A DNA stretch of 10,583 bases. It comes from Dehalococcoidia bacterium. GTDB taxonomy: Bacteria > Chloroflexota > Dehalococcoidia > DSTF01 > JALHUB01. Where the stretch lies: contig JALHUB010000096.1 in assembly GCA_022865685.1 (NCBI GenBank), forward strand, positions 1 to 10,583. The letters are read 5' to 3'. A program made the position numbers and the translations under genes. Positions 6,173 to 10,583 of this stretch are shown piece by piece. How positions within the stretch are numbered: the first letter of the stretch is position 1; each line of letters begins with the position of its first letter. The notes beneath the pieces are model-generated. The model ran no database searches. It was not told the DNA's origin and saw nothing but the letters and a program-made list of their open reading frames with translations.

Positions 6173-7203
6173 CCCGTGCTGATCTCCTCGATCCTGATGA
6201 CCGCCAGGTCGAGCGTGCCCAGGCCCATCGCGGCGCCCGCGCGAGTGGCCGGGATGTCGGCGGCGGTGAGGCCGAAGAGCGTGGCGGCATAGGCATCGGC
6301 GGCGACGATGTCGTGGCTGGCGATGACCGTCTGGGTCTGCCTCACGTCTTCGAGGTTTCCGCCGCTGGGACCGTTCGCCACGAGAATGCGCGTGGCGTCG
6401 ACGACGGTGAGGGCGGGACGAAAGAGCGTCGTTAGGTCGGCGAGGCGCTGCGCCAGGTTGGGATGCAACCCGCCGCGGTCCTCGATGAGGCCCATGAGGT
6501 TCTTCATCCCGAGCGTGAGCACCGCGAGGTCGTGGGTCTTGGCGATGGGCACGTTGATGAGGACGTCGGCGTCGAGGGCGTCGCGGTAGACGGGCCACTC
6601 CGTGATATCCTGTCCCCCGGGAATTGCCACGCTCGCGAACTTCATCCCGGCCATGATCTCCATCTCGCCGCCTGCGCTTTGGACGGCGCCGGCGATGCCG
6701 CTTCGATTGTAGGCTTCCTCCGCGGTCCCGCCGAACGGCTGGTCCATCACGCGCACGCGCCTCGCGCCGGCGCCGAGGCAGAGCCGCACGAGCGCGGCGA
6801 CCACCTCCGGGTTTGTCGTCGCTGCGTACTCGGGCGTGTGGTAGGCGACGCAGATGTTGGGCTTGACGATGACGTCGTTGCCCGGCTGGACGAAGCGCTC
6901 GATGCCGCCGATGGCGCGGAGGGCGGCCTCCACGTTAGCGGTCGGACTCGAGCCGCGCGCGACTGCCAGGTAGGCGGGTCCGGCAGCGGCCGGCGACGGC
7001 GACGCGGCGGTAGTGGCCGCTGAGGTTGCGGTTGCGGCAGCGGGCGGGGGCGTCGACGTCGCGGCGGGAGCGCCGGTCGAAGGAGTCGGTTCGGGCGCCA
7101 CGGGCGAGACGCGCGAGCGGCACGCCACGACGACGGCGCCGAACGCCCCCAGGAAGGGAAGACCTATTCGTCGAAGCCACTCACGCCGGCTGATCCGCTG
7201 CAT
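6169..7203 (-). CDS. DUF362-domain protein, predicted Tat-exported lipoprotein
   Basis: A 344-residue protein of the DUF362 family, whose biochemical role is not established. Its N-terminus has a twin-arginine motif, Ser-Arg-Arg-Glu-Trp-Leu (5-10), a hydrophobic stretch, and a lipobox ending at Cys28, so it should be exported folded and lipid-anchored outside. A low-complexity Ala/Pro/Thr linker follows (about 33-75). The domain carries Lys-Pro-Asn (114-116), Pro-Ile-Ala-Lys-Thr-His (219-224) and Lys-Asn-Leu-Met-Gly (234-238), all typical of the family. It has no ferredoxin motif of its own; the coupled downstream gene encodes one, and the GTGA overlap suggests joint work in redox chemistry at the outer face. 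The ATG at 7203 is chosen because GAGGAAG lies eight bases before it and the signal begins there; longer in-frame starts reach into the kinase gene. Confidence 0.9.
   Translation of the reverse strand: MQRISRREWLRRIGLPFLGAFGAVVVACRSRVSPVAPEPTPSTGAPAATSTPPPAAATATSAATTAASPSPAAAGPAYLAVARGSSPTANVEAALRAIGGIERFVQPGNDVIVKPNICVAYHTPEYAATTNPEVVAALVRLCLGAGARRVRVMDQPFGGTAEEAYNRSGIAGAVQSAGGEMEIMAGMKFASVAIPGGQDITEWPVYRDALDADVLINVPIAKTHDLAVLTLGMKNLMGLIEDRGGLHPNLAQRLADLTTLFRPALTVVDATRILVANGPSGGNLEDVRQTQTVIASHDIVAADAYAATLFGLTAADIPATRAGAAMGLGTLDLAVIRIEEISTG
6184..6189 (-). promoter_or_regulatory. Ribosome binding site GAGGAG supporting the coupled GTG start
   Basis: On the minus strand GAGGAG lies 11 bases before the GTG at 6172, inside the end of the DUF362 gene. 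Together with the GTGA overlap it points to translational coupling rather than a start further in. Confidence 0.45.
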
Positions 7204-7239
7204 TACCCAGGCTTCCTCGTCACAGACGCGTGTGATCCA

Positions 7240-7268
7240 ATTGTTGAGCAAACAAGGGGCACGGGCAA
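7240..7268 (-). promoter_or_regulatory. Possible promoter for the DUF362 / Fe-S gene pair
   Basis: On the minus strand TTGCCC (7268-7263) and AACAAT (7245-7240) are 17 bases apart, each matching the sigma-70 consensus at four of six positions. They lie in the 77-base gap after the kinase gene. A TTGTT/AACAA inverted repeat overlaps the -10 region and could be an operator. Confidence 0.3.
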
Positions 7269-7280
7269 GCGGAGGCTTTG

Positions 7281-8810
7281 CTATGTCTCGCGGCCGGAGG
7301 CCGTCGATTCCTCGGCGCGAGGGATGGTCAGGCGGAAGACTATCATACCGTCCGCTAGGTGGGCGTCGAGAGTGCCTCCGTGCAGCTCGGCGAGGTCGCG
7401 CGCAATCGGCAAACCGAGGCCGCTTCCCGCCGACCTGCCCGTTCGGGCCGCGTCGCGCCGGTAGAAGCGTTCGAACAGCTTCGGGAGGTCCTCGGCGTCG
7501 ACGTCGGTCACCGTGTTCGCCACTTCGACGCACGCGGCCCCCGACTCGCCGGCGAACGCGCGGACCTGGATGTCGCCGCCCGAGGGCGTGAACTTGCGCG
7601 CGTTGTCGAGCAGGTTCTCGACGGCGCGCTCCAGCTTCGGCCGGTCGGCGGAAACGCGGAGGCCCGGCGCCAGCTCGCGCGACACCGTGACACCGCGCTC
7701 TTCGACGCCGTTGATCCGCTCGATTGCCGACGCCACGAGCACGCTGAGGTCAAAGTCCTCGCGCTGGAGGAGCGCTTGCCCGGCTTCGATCTCCGATAGG
7801 AGCAGCAAGTCGTTGAGGCGCTCCGATAGCTTCGCCACCTCGTCATAGATCACGTCGCCGGCGTGCTTGGATTCCGCCTCTCCCTTTATCACGCCGCCGC
7901 GAAGCGCCTGCGCGAAGCCGAGTATCGAAGTCAACGGCGTGCGCATGTCGTGCGAAACGTTCGCGACGAGTGCCCGCATCTGCATGTGCGTCTCGCCGAC
8001 ATTCGTCGCCATGGCGGAGAACGCCCGCGATAGCTGTCCCACCTCGTCGTGCCGGTCGGTCGCGACGTCGATGTCGAAGGTGCCCTGCGCCATCTGGTCC
8101 GCCGCCACGGTGAGCTTGCTCAGCGGCCGCGTGATGTTGCGCGCGATGACGATCGCGGAGCCGATTGCGAAGGGCAGGGCGATTACGGCCGCAAGCGCCA
8201 GCCAGGGCAGAAGGTCCAGCCAGGCGCGGGCGATAGTGCCTTCGGAGACGGCCATCGCTATCCGGTAGGCCGGAACGAGCATCCCGCCGCTGGGCACGTC
8301 CGGAGGCGGCTGGTCACCCGGCGATATCGATATGCGCTGCCCGCCGACGATCAGCGCCGGGAACGGCGCGACGAGAGTGAGGCTGCCGCCGCGTGCGTCG
8401 GCCATGTGCCACGTCTCGTTCGGGCCGCGCGAAAGGCCCCGCCGACCGACGGCGACGCTATCTGCCGGCAGCTCCAGTTGCTTGCCTTCGAGGTCGCCGG
8501 CCGTGTCCTCGACGACGAGGCCGGAGTAATCGAACATGATGATGCGGACGTCGTTCTCTTGAGCCGCCTGGCGCACGTAGTCCTGAAGTTGTGATTGCGA
8601 ATCGCCGCTGAGGAGGTGTCGCAGGAATTCGGCGTGGATTTCCGGCGCTGTCGCCGTCGTGTGGTCGAGGGCGCGCTGCTTCTCCTTGCCGTGCGTGAGC
8701 ACGACGAAGACGCCGCTGGCGAGGACGAGCGCTCCTATCACGAGCAGCGCGCTGGCAACGATGAGCTTGCCCTGAAGGGTGCGGACGCCGAACAGTGACC
8801 ACCGCGGCAT
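7281..8810 (-). CDS. HAMP-type sensor histidine kinase
   Basis: A 509-residue membrane kinase. A first helix (about 15-38) and second helix (about 199-223) enclose a roughly 160-residue external sensor region with no domain I can name. HAMP (about 224-275, Arg-Pro-Leu near its start) leads to HisKA with Ser-His-Asp-Met-Arg-Thr-Pro (286-292), His287 being the phosphorylation site. The ATPase domain has the N box Glu-Asn-Leu-Leu-Asp-Asn (398-403), a Phe-Glu-Arg-Phe F box (446-449) and a Gly-Ser-Gly-Leu-Gly-Leu G2 box (462-467). The G1 box is unusual: residues 432-439 read Asn-Thr-Val-Thr-Asp-Val-Asp-Ala without the Asp-x-Gly-x-Gly pattern, so nucleotide binding may be altered. It starts one base after the response regulator stop, with GGAGGG upstream, so the two form a cognate pair. 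The signal is unknown; the neighbouring permease suggests envelope or toxic-compound stress. Confidence 0.93.
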   Translation of the reverse strand: MPRWSLFGVRTLQGKLIVASALLVIGALVLASGVFVVLTHGKEKQRALDHTTATAPEIHAEFLRHLLSGDSQSQLQDYVRQAAQENDVRIIMFDYSGLVVEDTAGDLEGKQLELPADSVAVGRRGLSRGPNETWHMADARGGSLTLVAPFPALIVGGQRISISPGDQPPPDVPSGGMLVPAYRIAMAVSEGTIARAWLDLLPWLALAAVIALPFAIGSAIVIARNITRPLSKLTVAADQMAQGTFDIDVATDRHDEVGQLSRAFSAMATNVGETHMQMRALVANVSHDMRTPLTSILGFAQALRGGVIKGEAESKHAGDVIYDEVAKLSERLNDLLLLSEIEAGQALLQREDFDLSVLVASAIERINGVEERGVTVSRELAPGLRVSADRPKLERAVENLLDNARKFTPSGGDIQVRAFAGESGAACVEVANTVTDVDAEDLPKLFERFYRRDAARTGRSAGSGLGLPIARDLAELHGGTLDAHLADGMIVFRLTIPRAEESTASGRET

Positions 8811-8811
8811 G

Positions 8812-9558
8812 TCAGCCCTCCGCCACCAGCCGGTAGCCCGTGCCCCAGACTGTCTCGATGCGCACGCCGCTGTCGGATAGCTTCTCGCGCAGTCGCGCCA
8901 CGTGAACGTCGACCGTCCGGTGCCCGTAGAAGGAGGTCCCCCACGCCAGGTCGAGCAGGCGGTCTCTGTCCAGTACGACGTTCGGCAGGTGAGAGAAGGC
9001 TAGCAGCAGGTCGAACTCCTTGGGCGTGAGAGGCAGCAACTTCTCATCGACGCGGGCTTCGCGGCAGTCGGCGTCGAGGGTCAGGCCGCCGACGCGGACC
9101 TTCTCCGTGGTCTTGCCGGTCGCCGCGGTCGTGCGGCGCAGTACCGCGCCAACGCGGGCGACAAGCTCGTCGGGGTTGAACGGCTTGGTGACATAATCAT
9201 CGGCGCCCAGGCGCAGGCCGGCGATGCGATCGATGTCCGAGGCACGGGCCGTGAGCAGGAGGATGGGCATTCGCCCGTGCAGCTTGCGACAGATCTGAAG
9301 GCCGTCGGGGCCGGGCATCATGATGTCGAGGACGATCAGCGCCGGCTGCGTCTCCTTTACCTTGCGCAGCGTGTCGTCGCCGTCGCAGGCGGTCTCGACG
9401 CGGTAGCCCGCGCGCCGCAGGTACAGCGACACGAGCTCGACCGTGTGCTCGTCGTCGTCGGCTACCAGGACGCAGGTCTCATCCATCTCAAGTATCTCTT
9501 CGGCCGGAGCGGCATTGTCTATCGTCGACGATGGCATAACTATCTTACTCTGTGGCAT
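8812..9558 (-). CDS. OmpR/PhoB-family response regulator
   Basis: A 248-residue two-domain regulator. The receiver domain (about 28-142) has the acidic pocket Asp34-Asp35-Asp36, phospho-acceptor Asp78 in Leu-Asp-Ile-Met-Met-Pro, Thr103 and Lys125 in Thr-Lys-Pro-Phe, so all catalytic positions are kept. The C-terminal winged helix (about 153-247) shows the family's Leu-Thr-Pro-Lys-Glu-Phe-Asp-Leu-Leu and, near its end, Trp-Gly-Thr-Gly-Tyr-Arg. It should bind DNA as a dimer when phosphorylated by the kinase encoded one base downstream. The ATG at 9558 is supported by AGGAGG nine bases before it; this leaves a 27-residue extension before the receiver, and an internal Met25 is the alternative. 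The permease gene ends 19 bases upstream, so a common transcript is likely, and the transporter operon is a plausible target. Confidence 0.95.
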   Translation of the reverse strand: MPQSKIVMPSSTIDNAAPAEEILEMDETCVLVADDDEHTVELVSLYLRRAGYRVETACDGDDTLRKVKETQPALIVLDIMMPGPDGLQICRKLHGRMPILLLTARASDIDRIAGLRLGADDYVTKPFNPDELVARVGAVLRRTTAATGKTTEKVRVGGLTLDADCREARVDEKLLPLTPKEFDLLLAFSHLPNVVLDRDRLLDLAWGTSFYGHRTVDVHVARLREKLSDSGVRIETVWGTGYRLVAEG

Positions 9559-9567
9559 GGCGAGGCG

Positions 9568-9573
9568 CCTCCT
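9568..9573 (-). promoter_or_regulatory. Consensus ribosome binding site AGGAGG for the response regulator
   Basis: AGGAGG on the minus strand lies nine bases before the ATG at 9558, within the 19-base gap after the permease stop. It favours the long start over the internal Met. Confidence 0.7.
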
Positions 9574-9577
9574 GTGG

Positions 9578-10583
9578 TTATTCGCTCCGTAGCGCCTCTA
9601 TCGGGTCGAGGCGCGATGCCCGGAACGCCGGGTAAATGCCGAAGAACAGCCCGATGGCTGCGGACACGCCGAAGGCGACGAAGATGCTGAACGGCGTCAC
9701 CAGTGTCGTGACGGCGGAGCTCGTGCCGAACGTCTGCCCGTTGGCAAGTCGCGCCGCCAGCACTCCCGCCACCACGCCGACCGCGCCGCCTACGATTGTT
9801 ACCAGCAGAGCCTCGACGATGAACTGCAGAAGGATGTCCTGTCGCTTTGCTCCGACCGCCTTTCGGATACCGATCTCCCTCGTCCGCTCCGCTACGGACA
9901 CCAGCATGATGTTCATCGTCCCGATGCCCCCGACGACCAGCGAGATGCCGGCAATCGTGCCGAGGAGAATGGTGAGCGTCCTGCTGACGTGTCGGGCTGT
10001 GGCCGTCAGGTCCTCCTGCGTTTGCACGCTGAAGTCCTGGCTCTGGTCGTGTTGCTGGAGCATGACCTGTGTGATCGATGCCTTCGTCTGGTCGATCTTG
10101 TTGCCCGATGACACCTTGACCACGATCTCCTGGATGTTGGACTGGCCGGTCGGGCTGCGGCCGAAGGGCACCTTTGCCTGGAAGGTGGTAAGAGGGAACA
10201 GGATCTGCGTGTCGTCGGTGCCGGTGCCCGACGCTCCCCGTTTCTCCATGACGCCGCCGACGGTCAAGTTATAGGACATCGGCCCGAAGCTCAGGCGGAC
10301 TTCCTTGCCGATGGCGTTGGCGGCTGAATCGAACAGGTCCTCTGCTACCTGAGCTCCGAGCACGACGTTGGAGGTCTTGCGGGTCATGTCATCCTCTGTG
10401 ATGAACCGCCCGACGGCCACCTTGTAGCTGCGCACCGATGGGTAGTCCGGCTGGGTTGCGGTCATCGCCGTCGCTGTCGTCGAGCGGCCGTTGCCGGTCA
10501 GATTCGACTCTAGGTCGAGGCTGTACTGGGCGATGACCGCCTCGACGTACGGCAGGAGTGAGTTGCCTTTCAGCGCGTCGGCG
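9578..10583 (-). CDS. MacB-like ABC transporter permease (5' end outside window)
   Basis: The frame is open to the right edge; 334 C-terminal residues are visible and the start is outside. The first 200 or so belong to the external MacB periplasmic core domain. They are followed by an FtsX-type permease domain with three helices (about 203-227, 251-277, 297-320) and the conserved cytoplasmic segment Glu-Arg-Thr-Arg-Glu-Ile-Gly-Ile-Arg-Lys (232-241). The C-terminus ends in Arg-Leu-Asp-Pro-Ile-Glu-Ala-Leu-Arg, characteristic of MacB and related permeases. These proteins do not form a pore; they couple ATP hydrolysis by a partner ATPase to movement of the external domain, for efflux of peptides, macrolides or lipoproteins. 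The ATPase and an adaptor protein would be expected just right of the window. The response regulator and kinase follow closely downstream. Substrate unknown. Confidence 0.93.
   Translation of the reverse strand, partial: ADALKGNSLLPYVEAVIAQYSLDLESNLTGNGRSTTATAMTATQPDYPSVRSYKVAVGRFITEDDMTRKTSNVVLGAQVAEDLFDSAANAIGKEVRLSFGPMSYNLTVGGVMEKRGASGTGTDDTQILFPLTTFQAKVPFGRSPTGQSNIQEIVVKVSSGNKIDQTKASITQVMLQQHDQSQDFSVQTQEDLTATARHVSRTLTILLGTIAGISLVVGGIGTMNIMLVSVAERTREIGIRKAVGAKRQDILLQFIVEALLVTIVGGAVGVVAGVLAARLANGQTFGTSSAVTTLVTPFSIFVAFGVSAAIGLFFGIYPAFRASRLDPIEALRSE

Noticed and set aside
6173..6598. N-terminal extension of the Fe-S protein frame into the DUF362 gene
   Set aside because: It overlaps well-conserved DUF362 coding sequence and its product is His/Arg-rich; the coupled GTG at 6172 is a better start.
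7204..7533. N-terminal extension of the DUF362 frame into the kinase gene
   Set aside because: The Tat signal begins at the ATG at 7203, which has its own ribosome binding site; the extension is shadow sequence opposite no conserved domain of its own and overlaps the kinase C-terminus.

Overview
High-GC bacterial DNA with nine protein-coding genes, two of them cut by the window edges. No rRNA, tRNA, CRISPR array, transposase or other mobile-element gene was recognised. Secreted proteins with Pro/Thr-rich linkers after lipoprotein-type signals, paired CaiB/BaiF CoA-transferases and a NapH/NapG-like iron-sulfur protein beside a DUF362 protein suggest a Chloroflexota-like or other high-GC environmental bacterium. 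The taxonomic guess is inference only; no marker gene is present.

Left part, plus strand (1-3902): a lipoprotein of the SGNH/GDSL-hydrolase type whose start lies left of the window; then two adjacent class III (CaiB/BaiF) CoA-transferase genes overlapping by ATGA; then a MarR-family regulator that may control them. The first CoA-transferase has Gly where the family has its catalytic Asp and the second keeps the Asp. The two are therefore read as subunits of one heteromeric enzyme.

Middle (3903-4600): a 326-base stretch without a convincing gene but with a perfect inverted repeat, then a 109-residue Cys/His-rich protein of unknown function with a consensus ribosome binding site, then a short convergent intergenic hairpin.

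Right part, minus strand (4601-10583), in transcription order: the C-terminal part of a MacB-like ABC transporter permease, an OmpR/PhoB-type response regulator, a HAMP-type sensor histidine kinase, a DUF362 Tat lipoprotein, and a five-helix membrane protein carrying up to six Fe-S cluster motifs. The first three are spaced by 19 and 1 bases. A 77-base gap with a possible promoter precedes the DUF362 gene, which overlaps the Fe-S gene by GTGA. The first group looks like an efflux or envelope-stress transporter with its two-component system. The last two look like a membrane electron-transfer module whose electron donor and acceptor are not visible here.

The most unusual items are the NapH-NapG fusion with an internal Tat-like segment, its coupling to DUF362, the catalytically asymmetric CoA-transferase pair, and the orphan Cys/His-rich protein. 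None can be called a new system from sequence alone.
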